Positions 22,904-33,305 of a DNA stretch of 64,000 bases are shown piece by piece. The notes under the pieces were generated by a model. It saw only the letters and a list, made by a program, of their open reading frames with translations, did no database searches and had not been told where the DNA came from. Position 1 is the first letter of the stretch, and every line of letters begins with the position of its first letter. Made by a program: the position numbers and the translations under genes. The DNA is from Aliivibrio sp. S4MY1 (GTDB lineage Bacteria > Pseudomonadota > Gammaproteobacteria > Enterobacterales > Vibrionaceae). The stretch is from NCBI RefSeq assembly GCF_028765545.1, contig NZ_JARACP010000009.1:62001-126000 (forward strand), in the 5' to 3' direction.

Positions 22904-25543
22904 TTATTCTTCTGTGCTTTCAGTGTCTGAATCATCAGTTTGAGGCGCTTCAGTTGCTTCAGTATTTTCTGTCGCTTCTGTTACTTCGCTCTCTTCACCT
23001 TCAAGGACTTCAATCTCTTCTGGCTCATCAATGCGTTGTAGACCAACTACATTCTCATCTTCAGCAGTACGGATCAGAGTAACACCTTGGGTATTACGAC
23101 CCACTTGACTTACTTCTGATACGCGAGTACGAACTAACGTACCTGCATCAGTGATCATCATGAACTCATCACCATCTTCAGTTTGAACGGCACCAACAAC
23201 ACTGCCGTTACGCTCAGAAACCTTGATAGATACAACACCTTGTGTTGCACGGCTCTTCGTTGGGTATTCAGAAAGTTTAGTACGTTTACCGTAACCATTT
23301 TCTGTCACTGTTAAAATGTCACCTTCATTTGAAGGAACAATTAACGAAACGACCTGATCTTCACCAGTCAGTTTCATACCACGAACACCCGAAGCAGTAC
23401 GACCCATTCCACGAACATGTTCTTCGTTGAAACGAACCACTTTACCTGCTTTAGAGAACAGCATGATTTCATTTGAACCATCAGTGATATCAACACCGAT
23501 CAATGAATCATCTTCACGTAGATTAACTGCAATCAGGCCGTTTGCACGAACTTTAGCAAATTGATCCAGTGATGTTTTCTTAACCGTACCATCACCTGTT
23601 GCCATGAAGATGAACTTATCTTCAGAGTATTCAGATACTGGTAGAATCGCTGTAATACGCTCACCTTCTTCTAGAGGAAGAATGTTAACGATAGGCTTAC
23701 CACGAGCAGTACGGCTAGCTTGAGGAAGTTGGAATACTTTCAAGCTGTATGCTTTACCACGAGTAGAGAAGCAAAGGATATTATCATGAGTATTAGCAAC
23801 AAGTAGACGCTCGATATAATCGGTGTCTTTCATCTTAGTTGCACTCTTACCCTTACCACCACGACGCTGAGCTTCGTAGTCACCTAGGATTTGGTACTTA
23901 ACATAACCTTCACGAGAAAGTGTTACTACTACGTCTTCTTGTGTGATTAAGTCTTCCATGTCAATATCGTGAATTGCAGCACCAATTTCAGTGCGACGCT
24001 CATCACCATAAGTATCACGAACGGCTACTAATTCGTCACGGATAACTTCCATCAGACGTTCAGTGCTTGCAAGGATATGCATTAGCTCTGCGATTTCATC
24101 TAATAAAGCTTTGTATTCATCTAGAATCTTTTCATGTTCTAAACCAGTTAAACGGTGTAGACGTAATTCTAGGATAGCTTGAGCTTGTTGCTCCGTTAAG
24201 AAGTATTTACCTTCACGGATACCAAACTCTGGCTCTAACCAATCAGGGCGAGCAGCATCTGTACCTGCACGCTCTAGCATGTCAGCTACGTTGCCAAGAT
24301 CCCAACCACGATCGATTAAGCCTTGTTTTGCATCAGCAGGTGTCGGAGCATTTTTGATTAGCTCAATGATTTCATCAATGTTTGCTAATGCTAGTGCTAA
24401 ACCTTCAAGGATATGAGCACGATCACGCGCTTTGCGTAATTCAAAAATAGTACGACGAGTTACCACTTCACGACGGTGATCAACAAAACACTTCAACATT
24501 TCTTTCAGGTTGAACAGTTTTGGTTGGCCATTGTCTAGTGCAACCATGTTTACGCCGAATGTTGTTTGAAGCTGAGTTAATGAGTACAGGTTATTAAGAA
24601 CCACCTCACCTACTGCATCACGCTTACATTCGATAACAATACGCATACCATCTTTATCAGATTCGTCACGCAGTGCTGAAATGCCTTCTACTTTCTTATC
24701 TTTAACAAGCTCTGCAATTTTTTCAATTACACGGGCCTTGTTTACTTGATAAGGGATCTCCGTAACAATAATAGTTTCTTTACCATTCTTGTCAGCTTCG
24801 ATGTTTGCTTTAGAACGCATGTAAACTTTACCACGGCCTGTTTTATATGCATCAACGATGCCTTTACGACCGCTAATTAATGCAGCTGTCGGAAAGTCAG
24901 GACCTGGAATGTAGTTTATCAGCTCATCGATAGTGATATCTTCATTCTCGATGAATGCTAAACAACCATTAACCACTTCAGTTAAGTTATGAGGTGGAAT
25001 GTTTGTTGCCATACCAACAGCGATACCTGATGCACCATTAACTAATAAGTTAGGTACGCGAGTAGGTAATACCGCAGGGATTTGTTCTGTACCATCATAG
25101 TTAGGAACGTAGTCTACGGTTTCTTTGTCTAAATCTGCCAACAGTTCGTGAGCAATTTTCGACATACGAACTTCGGTATAACGCATCGCCGCCGCTGAAT
25201 CCCCATCGATAGAACCAAAGTTACCTTGGCCATCAACAAGCATATAGCGTAGTGAGAACGGCTGCGCCATACGTACTATCGTGTCGTATACAGCACTATC
25301 ACCGTGTGGGTGATACTTACCAATTACGTCGCCGACTACACGGGCAGATTTTTTATATGGTTTATTCCAATCATTACCTAATACATCCATCGCAAATAAA
25401 ACACGGCGGTGTACAGGTTTTAGACCATCACGCACATCTGGAAGAGCACGACCAACGATTACTGACATCGCATAGTCTAGGTATGAACCTCGAAGCTCAT
25501 CTTCAATATTTACGGGCGTGATCCCTTTAGCAAGATCGCTCAT
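22904..25543 (-). CDS. gyrA: DNA gyrase subunit A
   Basis: An 879-residue type II topoisomerase subunit that cuts and rejoins DNA to introduce negative supercoils with GyrB. The catalytic Tyr sits in [11 protein letters not shown], and the quinolone-resistance region reads [10 protein letters not shown] with Ser83 and Asp87 in the susceptible state. The C-terminal pinwheel contains the GyrA box QRRGGKG, and an acidic tail rich in Glu, Thr and Ser follows. The ATG at 25543 gives E. coli-like numbering and has GAGGGA upstream; the TTG at 25561 is less likely. Upstream lies a large inverted repeat. Confidence 0.97.
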   Translation of the reverse strand: MSDLAKGITPVNIEDELRGSYLDYAMSVIVGRALPDVRDGLKPVHRRVLFAMDVLGNDWNKPYKKSARVVGDVIGKYHPHGDSAVYDTIVRMAQPFSLRYMLVDGQGNFGSIDGDSAAAMRYTEVRMSKIAHELLADLDKETVDYVPNYDGTEQIPAVLPTRVPNLLVNGASGIAVGMATNIPPHNLTEVVNGCLAFIENEDITIDELINYIPGPDFPTAALISGRKGIVDAYKTGRGKVYMRSKANIEADKNGKETIIVTEIPYQVNKARVIEKIAELVKDKKVEGISALRDESDKDGMRIVIECKRDAVGEVVLNNLYSLTQLQTTFGVNMVALDNGQPKLFNLKEMLKCFVDHRREVVTRRTIFELRKARDRAHILEGLALALANIDEIIELIKNAPTPADAKQGLIDRGWDLGNVADMLERAGTDAARPDWLEPEFGIREGKYFLTEQQAQAILELRLHRLTGLEHEKILDEYKALLDEIAELMHILASTERLMEVIRDELVAVRDTYGDERRTEIGAAIHDIDMEDLITQEDVVVTLSREGYVKYQILGDYEAQRRGGKGKSATKMKDTDYIERLLVANTHDNILCFSTRGKAYSLKVFQLPQASRTARGKPIVNILPLEEGERITAILPVSEYSEDKFIFMATGDGTVKKTSLDQFAKVRANGLIAVNLREDDSLIGVDITDGSNEIMLFSKAGKVVRFNEEHVRGMGRTASGVRGMKLTGEDQVVSLIVPSNEGDILTVTENGYGKRTKLSEYPTKSRATQGVVSIKVSERNGSVVGAVQTEDGDEFMMITDAGTLVRTRVSEVSQVGRNTQGVTLIRTAEDENVVGLQRIDEPEEIEVLEGEESEVTEATENTEATEAPQTDDSDTESTEE

Positions 25544-25579
25544 AGAGCCAATATCCCTCAATTAGTTCTGTCGTATCAA

Positions 25580-25629
25580 TATCAATTACTTTATCAATCA
25601 TACCATCTATAAAGATAAAGTAATTGATA
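25580..25629. repeat. Perfect 16-bp inverted repeat in the gyrA 5' region
   Basis: TATCAATTACTTTATC (25580-25595) and its exact reverse complement (25614-25629) enclose 18 bp. It lies 37 bp upstream of the gyrA start. It could form an mRNA leader hairpin, a cruciform, or a protein-binding site; no T tract marks it as a normal terminator. Confidence 0.7.
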
Positions 25630-25865
25630 CTGATAAACGTGCAAGATTGCAAAATATAGCACATAACACTTCAATTTCGCATCGTTTTAATTCGCAAAAC
25701 AACTCTTAAGCTTAAGAATCCTACGAAATCAGGAGCAAGTCACATATCAGATCATCATATTCTTGAAAAACATAGCAAATACGACTAAAAAATCACCACT
25801 TTTATCGCTCTCTTTCTGTTTTTTTTCTGTATATAATAGAAGAAGATTAAAAAGGAATATGAACT

Positions 25866-26570
25866 ATGACTCAACAGTTAAATGTCGATCCGGCAGAAAT
25901 CAAAAAGTTTGAAGATATGGCGTCTCGTTGGTGGGATCTTGAAGGTGAATTTAAACCATTACATCAAATCAACCCATTACGCCTTAATTATGTATTAAAT
26001 AATGCCAATGGTTTGTTTGGTAAAAAAGTATTAGATGTTGGCTGTGGTGGTGGAATTTTAGCTGAGAGCATGGCAAACCAAGGCGCTGATGTTGTTGGTT
26101 TAGACATGGGAAAAGAACCTTTAACGGTTGCTCGTTTACATGCTCTGGAAACAGGAACTACATTAGAATACATTCAATCAACGGCTGAACAACACGCTGA
26201 AGAAAACCCAGAGACATACGATATAGTAACCTGCATGGAAATGCTTGAACATGTTCCTGATCCACTTTCTGTTATTCGTTCATGTGCAAAAATGGTTAAA
26301 CCTGGCGGGCACGTATTTTTCTCTACGTTAAATCGTAATATCAAATCGTATTTGTTTGCCATTGTTGGTGCAGAGCAATTGCTAAAGCTCGTACCAAAAG
26401 GGACACATGACCATAATAAATTCATTCGCCCTTCTGAATTATTAAAGATGCTCGATCAAACCGAATTGCAAGAACAAGGCATTACTGGCTTACATTACAA
26501 CCCGTTAACAGACGTTTATTCATTAGGCAAAAATGTTGATGTAAATTACATCATCCATACTACTTTATAA
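25866..26570 (+). CDS. ubiG: Ubiquinone biosynthesis O-methyltransferase UbiG
   Basis: A 234-residue SAM-dependent methyltransferase that performs both O-methylations in ubiquinone synthesis. Motif I is VLDVGCGGG (55-63), with the acidic post-motif [11 protein letters not shown] after it. The [11 protein letters not shown] segment and the N-terminal [23 protein letters not shown] are typical of UbiG. Divergent from gyrA, the conserved order in many gammaproteobacteria. A TATAAT-like -10 lies near 25831 and an AAAAGGA site precedes the ATG. High confidence. Confidence 0.95.
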   Translation: MTQQLNVDPAEIKKFEDMASRWWDLEGEFKPLHQINPLRLNYVLNNANGLFGKKVLDVGCGGGILAESMANQGADVVGLDMGKEPLTVARLHALETGTTLEYIQSTAEQHAEENPETYDIVTCMEMLEHVPDPLSVIRSCAKMVKPGGHVFFSTLNRNIKSYLFAIVGAEQLLKLVPKGTHDHNKFIRPSELLKMLDQTELQEQGITGLHYNPLTDVYSLGKNVDVNYIIHTTL

Positions 26571-26783
26571 GTCCTACTCGTTTACATATCATATTTATCC
26601 CTCTTTATCTGTGTCCTTAATACAAATAAAAAGGGATTTTTTTGCTAAATTTTCTAATTCTTATCTTGTTTACTAAAGCTGCATTAATGCTAAATTTAGA
26701 ACAACAAATCAGCAATTTTTTTTGATTCTTAGAGATCCACCGAAACCATAAAAATCAAGAAAAATATTTTTTTTACTGCCTAC

Positions 26784-26792
26784 TTATCCACC
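26784..26792 (+). promoter_or_regulatory. DnaA box-like site (TTATCCACC)
   Basis: Eight of nine positions match TTATCCACA. E. coli nrdAB is controlled by DnaA boxes, so its place upstream of nrdA supports function. Confidence 0.5.
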
Positions 26793-26877
26793 ATTCTGAA
26801 ATACGTTATTTCTGATGTCTTGATATAGCTAATCTCACTCGGTTAGTATCTACTTACTGTTTTTTTTAATTCATAGG

Positions 26878-26886
26878 TTATCCACA
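26878..26886 (+). promoter_or_regulatory. DnaA box (TTATCCACA)
   Basis: Perfect DnaA consensus 9-mer, 94 bp from the first box and about 190 bp before nrdA. It would link dNTP supply to DnaA activity, as in E. coli. Confidence 0.65.
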
Positions 26887-26954
26887 GGTCTCTCTTAATT
26901 TCAGACTTGATCACTGTCCATTTTATCATTATCTTGTAGTCAATTATTTATTAA

Positions 26955-27001
26955 GCCCTATATATAGTGTTTAGTTCCAAATTTAACACTATGAGCTTGA
27001 T
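26955..27001. promoter_or_regulatory. Pair of NrdR-like boxes
   Basis: GCCCTATATATAGTGT at 26955-26970 and ACACTATGAGCTTGAT at 26986-27001 lie 31 bp apart, three helical turns, the spacing known for NrdR box pairs. The second box is degenerate in its right half. NrdR represses nrd operons when dATP is abundant. Confidence 0.6.
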
Positions 27002-27068
27002 CACAAATTAATAACGAAAATTACAAATATTACATCTTTCGTTCCTCATTCTAAGGAAAAGTAGACAA

Positions 27069-29345
27069 ATGACTCATCAGCTTACCGTTACGAAGCGAAA
27101 TGGCACCACAGAAAAGATCAACTTAGACAAGATCCATAAAGTGATCACCTGGGCTGCAGAAGGTCTAGATAACGTTTCAGTATCACAAGTTGAAATGAAG
27201 TCTCATATCCAATTCTATGAAGGTATGAAGACCTCAGATATCCATGAGACTATCATCAAAGCAGCTGCTGACCTTATCTCTGAAGAAACACCTGATTATC
27301 AATACTTAGCAGCTCGTTTGTCTGTTTTCCACCTTCGTAAAAAAGCATATGGCCAATTTGAGCCACCAACACTATTTAAGCACGTAAATAACTTAATCGA
27401 ACTGGGTAAATACGATAAACACATTATCGAAGATTACACAGAAGCAGAATTTAATATGATGGATCAAATGATCGATCATAACCGTGATATGGATTTTTCA
27501 TACGCTGCAGTTAAGCAGCTTGAAGGTAAATATTTTGTTCAGAACCGTGTAACGGGCGCGATTTACGAAAGCGCACAATTCCTTTATATCTTAGTTGCGG
27601 CGTGTTTATTTGCTAAATACCCTAAAGATACGCGCCTTGAATACATTCAACGTTTCTATGATGCAACATCACGATTCAAGATTTCACTACCTACACCAAT
27701 CATGTCTGGTGTACGTACGCCTACTCGTCAGTTTAGCTCTTGTGTATTAATTGAATGTGATGATAGCTTAGACTCTATCAATGCAACTGCAGGTTCGATT
27801 GTACGTTACGTATCTCAACGTGCTGGTATTGGTATCAATGCTGGACGTATTCGTGCTCTTGGCTCAGAGATCCGTGATGGTGAAGCTTTCCATACTGGTT
27901 GTATCCCATTCTACAAATATTTCCAAACAGCGGTAAAATGTTGTTCTCAAGGTGGTGTTCGTGGTGGTGCAGCAACATTGTTCTACCCTATCTGGCACCG
28001 TGAAGTAGAATCGCTATTGGTTCTTAAAAACAACCGTGGTGTTGAAGAGAACCGTGTTCGTCATATGGATTACGGTGTACAAATCAATAAATTAATGTAC
28101 ACACGCCTTATTAAAGGTGGCCACATTAGCTTATTCTCACCATCTGATGTTCCTGGTCTATACGATGCATTCTTTGCTGACCAAATAGAATTTGAGCGTC
28201 TATATGAGATCTATGAGCAAGATACTTCGATTAAACGTGAAACGGTTAAAGCTATCGAATTATTCTCTCTACTTATGCAAGAGCGTGCTTCAACAGGTCG
28301 TATCTATATTCAAAATGTCGATCACTGTAATACACACAGCCCATTTGATCCAAGTGTTGCACCAGTACGTCAATCGAACTTATGTTTAGAAATCGCGCTT
28401 CCGACTAAACCACTAACTCACGTAAATGACGAAGAAGGCGAGATTGCATTATGTACGCTTTCTGCATTTAACTTAGGTGCTATTGAAAAACTTGAAGAGC
28501 TTGAAGAATTAGCTGAACTTGCAGTACGTGCTCTTGATGCACTGCTTGATTACCAAGACTACCCTCTTCCAGCAGCATACAAGTCAACAATGAATCGTCG
28601 TACGTTAGGGGTTGGTGTAATTAACTATGCTTACTACCTTGCAAAAAATGGCGTTAAATACTCTGATGGTAGTGCAAATGGCTTAACACATAAAACGTTT
28701 GAAGCTATTCAATTCTATCTTCTAAAAGCGTCAGTTGGTTTAGCAAAAGAACAAGGTGCTTGTCCTGCATTCAATGAAACTACGTATGCACAAGGTATCT
28801 TACCAATCGATTCTTATAAGAAAGACATCGATAATGTATGTTCTGAGCAACTGCATTTAGATTGGGAAACACTGCGAGAAGAAATCAAAACTCACGGTCT
28901 ACGTAACTCAACATTGTCAGCATTAATGCCTTCTGAGACCTCTTCTCAAATCTCTAATGCAACTAATGGTATTGAGCCGCCACGTGGGTTTGTGTCAGTA
29001 AAAGCATCTAAAGATGGTATCTTGAAGCAAGTTGTTCCTGATTACGTAAATCTAAAAGATAACTATGAGTTACTTTGGAATATCGGTTCAAACGACGGGT
29101 ATTTGCAGCTTGTAGGTATTATGCAGAAGTTTATTGACCAAGCTATCTCAGCAAATACAAACTATGATCCAAACATTCAGCCAAATGGTAAAGTGCCAAT
29201 GAAGCTGCTGTTAAAAGATCTATTAACGGCTTATAAACTAGGTCTTAAAACTCTTTATTATCATAACACCCGTGATGGTGCTAGCGACTCACAAGGTGAT
29301 CTTGGACAAGATGACGATTGTGCAGGCGGTGGTTGTAAGATCTAA
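27069..29345 (+). CDS. nrdA: Ribonucleoside-diphosphate reductase class Ia, alpha subunit
   Basis: A 758-residue catalytic subunit that reduces NDPs to dNDPs. It has the N-terminal ATP-cone (regulatory) domain in the first 95 residues. The active-site Cys pair stands in SSCVLIECDDSLDS and CTLSAFN, and the thiyl Cys stands in NLCLEI. The C-terminal redox pair is CAGGGC close to the end (DDCAGGGCKI). Length matches E. coli NrdA. It is followed by a terminator and then nrdB 175 bp on. High confidence. Confidence 0.97.
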   Translation: MTHQLTVTKRNGTTEKINLDKIHKVITWAAEGLDNVSVSQVEMKSHIQFYEGMKTSDIHETIIKAAADLISEETPDYQYLAARLSVFHLRKKAYGQFEPPTLFKHVNNLIELGKYDKHIIEDYTEAEFNMMDQMIDHNRDMDFSYAAVKQLEGKYFVQNRVTGAIYESAQFLYILVAACLFAKYPKDTRLEYIQRFYDATSRFKISLPTPIMSGVRTPTRQFSSCVLIECDDSLDSINATAGSIVRYVSQRAGIGINAGRIRALGSEIRDGEAFHTGCIPFYKYFQTAVKCCSQGGVRGGAATLFYPIWHREVESLLVLKNNRGVEENRVRHMDYGVQINKLMYTRLIKGGHISLFSPSDVPGLYDAFFADQIEFERLYEIYEQDTSIKRETVKAIELFSLLMQERASTGRIYIQNVDHCNTHSPFDPSVAPVRQSNLCLEIALPTKPLTHVNDEEGEIALCTLSAFNLGAIEKLEELEELAELAVRALDALLDYQDYPLPAAYKSTMNRRTLGVGVINYAYYLAKNGVKYSDGSANGLTHKTFEAIQFYLLKASVGLAKEQGACPAFNETTYAQGILPIDSYKKDIDNVCSEQLHLDWETLREEIKTHGLRNSTLSALMPSETSSQISNATNGIEPPRGFVSVKASKDGILKQVVPDYVNLKDNYELLWNIGSNDGYLQLVGIMQKFIDQAISANTNYDPNIQPNGKVPMKLLLKDLLTAYKLGLKTLYYHNTRDGASDSQGDLGQDDDCAGGGCKI

Positions 29346-29362
29346 GTTTCCATTTTAAAATC

Positions 29363-29386
29363 AAGCCCGCTTTCATTAGCGGGCTT
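29363..29386 (+). terminator. Hairpin/attenuator between nrdA and nrdB
   Basis: Stem AAGCCCGCT/AGCGGGCTT followed by ATTTATCTTTT. It lies between two genes normally expressed together, so it may lower nrdB transcription or protect the nrdA message. Confidence 0.7.
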
Positions 29387-29519
29387 ATTTATCTTTTAGC
29401 TCCATATCTGTAATTATTAATCCAATATGTACCTAAGTTCGTATAGGTATCTATCGGCATAATTTTTAAATTAAGAAGCCCTTCTCTATTTCTTTGGCTT
29501 TAATCACATTGAGGTTTCC

Positions 29520-30653
29520 ATGGCGTACAGTACTTTTCGACAAGAAAAAAATGATCAATTGAAAGAACCTATGTTCTTAGGTAACTCGGTAAATGTTGCT
29601 CGTTATGACCAACAAAAATTTCAGATCTTTGAAAAACTTATCGAAAAGCAACTTTCGTTCTTTTGGCGTCCGGAAGAAGTTGATGTATCTGGTGATCGCA
29701 TTGATTACAATAATCTACCAGAGCATGAACAACATATCTTCATCAGTAATCTAAAATACCAAACCTTATTAGATTCAATCCAAGGTCGAAGTCCAAATGT
29801 GGCACTGCTTCCTTTGGTTTCTATTCCTGAACTAGAAACTTGGATTGAAACATGGTCATTCTCTGAAACGATTCATTCACGCTCTTATACTCATATTATT
29901 CGTAATATCGTTAATAACCCTTCTGTAATTTTTGATGATATTGTTGAAAATGAAGAAATTTTAAAGCGTGCAAAAGACATTGCTCACTATTATGATAATC
30001 TAATCCAAGCAACAAATGATTACCATCGTTTCGGTGAAGGTACTCATGTTTTAAATGGTGAAGAAGTTACTATTTCTAAACGTGAGCTGAAAAAGAAATT
30101 ATACCTTTGCTTAATGTCTGTAAACGCATTAGAAGCCATTCGATTCTACGTAAGCTTTGCTTGTTCATTTGCTTTTGCTGAACGTGAATTAATGGAAGGT
30201 AATGCTAAAATTATTAAACTGATCGCTCGTGATGAATCATTACACCTAACCAGTACTCAGCACATGCTAAATCTTCTTCGTACAGGTCAAGACGATCCTG
30301 AGTTTGTTGAAATTGCATCAGAATGTGAGCAAGAGTGTTTTGATCTATTTAAAGCGGCTGCTGAGCAAGAAAAAGAGTGGGCAAGCTATCTATTCAAAGA
30401 CGGCTCAATGATTGGCCTAAACAAGGATATTCTTTGCCAATACGTTGAATATATTACCAACTTACGCATGAAAGCGGTTGGACTTAACAGTGCTTACGAA
30501 GGTGCGACACAAAATCCAATTCCATGGATAAATTCTTGGTTAAGTTCTGATAACGTTCAAGTTGCCCCTCAAGAAACAGAGATCAGCTCTTATCTTGTAG
30601 GACAAATTGATAATGATGTGGATGCTGATGATTTAGGCGACTTTGAATTATAA
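29520..30653 (+). CDS. nrdB: Ribonucleoside-diphosphate reductase class Ia, beta subunit
   Basis: A 377-residue di-iron tyrosyl-radical subunit. The ligand and radical region reads [19 protein letters not shown], with the radical Tyr in RSYTH. The second Glu/His pair stands in [17 protein letters not shown]. The C-terminal tail DDLGDFEL would dock onto NrdA. Start ATG at 29520 follows a GAGG site. It is separated from nrdA by a hairpin and closed by its own terminator. The next ORF is a diguanylate cyclase rather than yfaE. High confidence. Confidence 0.97.
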   Translation: MAYSTFRQEKNDQLKEPMFLGNSVNVARYDQQKFQIFEKLIEKQLSFFWRPEEVDVSGDRIDYNNLPEHEQHIFISNLKYQTLLDSIQGRSPNVALLPLVSIPELETWIETWSFSETIHSRSYTHIIRNIVNNPSVIFDDIVENEEILKRAKDIAHYYDNLIQATNDYHRFGEGTHVLNGEEVTISKRELKKKLYLCLMSVNALEAIRFYVSFACSFAFAERELMEGNAKIIKLIARDESLHLTSTQHMLNLLRTGQDDPEFVEIASECEQECFDLFKAAAEQEKEWASYLFKDGSMIGLNKDILCQYVEYITNLRMKAVGLNSAYEGATQNPIPWINSWLSSDNVQVAPQETEISSYLVGQIDNDVDADDLGDFEL

Positions 30654-30675
30654 TTTCATTTCACCTCTTTCTTTA

Positions 30676-30705
30676 AAAAGCCGAATTTTATTTCGGCTTT
30701 TTTTT
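30676..30705 (+). terminator. Intrinsic terminator after nrdB
   Basis: Stem AAAAGCCGAA/TTCGGCTTTT with a T run after it; it separates nrdB from the GGDEF gene. Confidence 0.9.
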
Positions 30706-30831
30706 GACAAAAATTTGACGCACTCCACATTTTCATCAATATAAAAGTATCAGAAACGAGACGTCGCTTCATGTAAAATTACTTATATGCCATAATCTAT
30801 TGTAATAGAACAAAAAATATAAATATAAATT

Positions 30832-32907
30832 ATGGCTAATGAACAATGGACAAGTTATCTATTGGAGCAAGTAAGGCAACTGCCTATTGCTTCATCAAAA
30901 CAGCAGGTGCAATTTCGCCTCAATACTATTACGTCTGAATCTTTAAGGCAGAACCAAAGTATTCCCCCCCAATTTGAATTTATTTTTCAAAGGTTCTTAT
31001 ATTCTCGCTCAGGAAGACTAATCGAGTCCATTAACTTATTTTTCGATGCTATTACTTTTGCTCAACAAAATAAGCAAGAATTTCTTATTTGTTTTTGTCA
31101 TTATAATATCGGCACCATTTATGGCATGCTCGGTAACTATTTTTATGCTCATAAGTTCTTAACAAAAGCAGAAAAATCAAATCCGATTGGTGATGACTAT
31201 ATAATTGGCCTTATAAAAAACAATATTGGTGATATCTTTCTCCAGCTTGGTAATTTCAATGAAGCCCTTACACATTTTGAAGAAGCCACTTTGCTTCTGC
31301 AGCAGCACGCTCATAAATTGTCAGCCGCAACATCTCAATTTAACATAGCCGAAATTAAAGCGAAACAATGCCACTTTGATGAAGCGTTAAATATTCTCGA
31401 TAACCTATTTGATGATATAAAAGAAGAACCGCGATTGTTAGGGTTTTATTACAAAATAAAAGCGGAAATTGCAAATGGCCATAATAATATTGATGAAGCA
31501 GGTGCCTTTCATCTTTTATCTATTGAAAATATGTGTCGCTGTCAAAACAACTACTATCAAGCTGAAATGATCCTTGAATATTGCCAATATTTAACAAGTC
31601 ACCATAAGTACGAAACGTTAGATGCCTATATTGAAAGCGGTTTATCCATTGCAAAAAGCATTGAAAGCGATAAATTAATTGATGGGTTTAATGACATAAT
31701 CTTACTTAGAATTAAAGATATCCCAGCAATTGAAATTCGTGAACAGCATTACCAAACATTAACATCTTCGCTGCTTAATTCACGAAGAGAATTACTTAAA
31801 AGAGAAAGTGATTACCTACAACAATTGTATCGCTTGAATACAGCTAAATTACAATTAAGCACGATGAAGTCATTGTCAGATAACTTAGCATTAGTGAATA
31901 AAATTGGGCAATACATTAATAACAGTACTGATCTTCAGAGTATTCTTCCTACTATTCAACAAGACCTTTCTACTTTATTTCAAACAGATACTCTAGCATT
32001 AGGCTTCTACGATAAAAAAGCTGATTCTATTTCAATCCATTACCTTGATGAGAATCACACACCAAAAGCGCCCTATGTGGTCAACTGCAAAAGTGAAGCG
32101 ACTTACATGAGCTATTGTATAAAAAGTGATTCAGCTTTTTATTTTAATCATATGAATAGCGAGCAAAAAGTTACCATGCTTGGTGATAAGTGCGATAAAA
32201 AGGTTCACTTTAAATCAGTCATGTTCTCACCAATAAAAATCAATGGTGAGATACAAGCCGGATTTACGGTTCAAGCAAAAGAGAGCTATCAATACCAAGC
32301 ATTTCATTTTGAACTGTTTACACAGCTGATCAACTATATTTCTATAGCGCTTGAAAACCAATATAACAGACAACAACTGCTTTATCTTTCCCAAACAGAT
32401 CACCTTACACAGGTGTGGAATCGTAAATCACTTGATGCACATTTCCTACAATTAAAAAAACAGCCCTCTAATGCCTACACCTCTATAATGATTGATATTG
32501 ATCACTATAAAGAATATAACGACACCTATGGGCATATTGCTGGCGATAACGTACTGATTAATATCAGCAAATTAATCAAAGAGCACTTTCATTGTTTAAA
32601 TACTGAAGTTTATCGTTATGGCGGCGATGAGTTTTTCATTTTAATCGCAGATATTAATAAAGAAAAAACTCAGGGAAAATTACATTCGTTGTTAAAAGCG
32701 ATCAAGTATTTATTTATCCCTCATGAAAAATCAACATGCTCTCATTATGTTTCGGCATCGATTGGCATTAGCTACATAGAAGAAGGCTTAAATACATTAA
32801 CACTTTCTCAGGTTGTTGATCGTGCAGACAAGGCTCTCTATAAAGCTAAAGAGATGGGCCGAGATTGCTACTATGATTTTTCTCATACAGAAGCGCTGAT
32901 TCAATAA
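30832..32907 (+). CDS. TPR-GAF diguanylate cyclase
   Basis: A 691-residue protein. The first 300 residues form TPR-like helical repeats (for example NIGTIYGMLGNYFYAHKFLTKAE and NNIGDIFLQLGNFNEALTHFEEA). A coiled-coil and GAF-like sensor (about 350-515) follow, and the last 170 residues are a GGDEF domain. The signature GGDEF is exact at 597-601, so c-di-GMP synthesis is expected. An inhibitory RxxD site is not apparent at the usual spacing. No membrane helix. It interrupts the usual nrdB-yfaE adjacency and has its own upstream terminator and likely promoter. Signal sensed is unknown. Confidence 0.88.
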   Translation: MANEQWTSYLLEQVRQLPIASSKQQVQFRLNTITSESLRQNQSIPPQFEFIFQRFLYSRSGRLIESINLFFDAITFAQQNKQEFLICFCHYNIGTIYGMLGNYFYAHKFLTKAEKSNPIGDDYIIGLIKNNIGDIFLQLGNFNEALTHFEEATLLLQQHAHKLSAATSQFNIAEIKAKQCHFDEALNILDNLFDDIKEEPRLLGFYYKIKAEIANGHNNIDEAGAFHLLSIENMCRCQNNYYQAEMILEYCQYLTSHHKYETLDAYIESGLSIAKSIESDKLIDGFNDIILLRIKDIPAIEIREQHYQTLTSSLLNSRRELLKRESDYLQQLYRLNTAKLQLSTMKSLSDNLALVNKIGQYINNSTDLQSILPTIQQDLSTLFQTDTLALGFYDKKADSISIHYLDENHTPKAPYVVNCKSEATYMSYCIKSDSAFYFNHMNSEQKVTMLGDKCDKKVHFKSVMFSPIKINGEIQAGFTVQAKESYQYQAFHFELFTQLINYISIALENQYNRQQLLYLSQTDHLTQVWNRKSLDAHFLQLKKQPSNAYTSIMIDIDHYKEYNDTYGHIAGDNVLINISKLIKEHFHCLNTEVYRYGGDEFFILIADINKEKTQGKLHSLLKAIKYLFIPHEKSTCSHYVSASIGISYIEEGLNTLTLSQVVDRADKALYKAKEMGRDCYYDFSHTEALIQ

Positions 32908-32977
32908 AATGACACACCCATTACTGTGAAACTTATGCTATTATTTTGTTCAATTTAATGAGCTGAGCTTCCATTAC

Positions 32978-33256
32978 ATGTCAAAAATCCACATTAATAA
33001 AATAACTACGCTCCACAATCAAGAAAATAAAACCCTGCTAGAGATAATGGAAAGCAACGGGATGATTGTGGAGTCACAATGTCGGAATGGTGACTGTGGT
33101 ACATGTCGATGCACATTGATATCAGGTGAGGTCAGTTATCAGAGTTTCCCTCTTGCCTTTTTATCTACCAACGAAATATTACCATGTGTATGCAAAGCAA
33201 AATCAGATCTTATAATTGAAGGGGTAACCTTTCAACTTACTGAAAAAAAAGCATAA
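32978..33256 (+). CDS. yfaE: YfaE-like 2Fe-2S ferredoxin for RNR radical maintenance
   Basis: A 92-residue plant-type ferredoxin. The cluster ligands are in SQCRNGDCGTC and the distal Cys is in LPCVC. In E. coli, YfaE reduces and regenerates the di-iron tyrosyl cofactor of NrdB, and its gene directly follows nrdB. Here the same order is broken by the GGDEF gene. Assignment by sequence and synteny is good. Confidence 0.88.
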   Translation: MSKIHINKITTLHNQENKTLLEIMESNGMIVESQCRNGDCGTCRCTLISGEVSYQSFPLAFLSTNEILPCVCKAKSDLIIEGVTFQLTEKKA

Positions 33257-33277
33257 AAAAACGACCCTATAGGATCG
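33255..33277 (-). terminator. Terminator of the cinA-like gene
   Basis: On the minus strand, CGATCC-TATA-GGGTCG (one G-U pair) is followed by seven Ts. On the plus strand the same hairpin has a C-A mismatch and only a poor T run, so it mainly serves the minus gene. Confidence 0.7.
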
Positions 33278-33305
33278 CTCTTTAGTATTTTATATTTAGC
33301 TAATA

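Larger units (their letters stand above)
26571..27068. promoter_or_regulatory. Long ubiG-nrdA intergenic region with nrdAB control sites
   Basis: About 500 bp, A+T rich. No coding frame stands out. It holds two DnaA-box-like sites, a pair of NrdR-like boxes and a CRP-like sequence (TATGAGCTTGATCACA at 26990-27005) overlapping the second NrdR box. Individual sites are listed separately. Confidence 0.6.
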
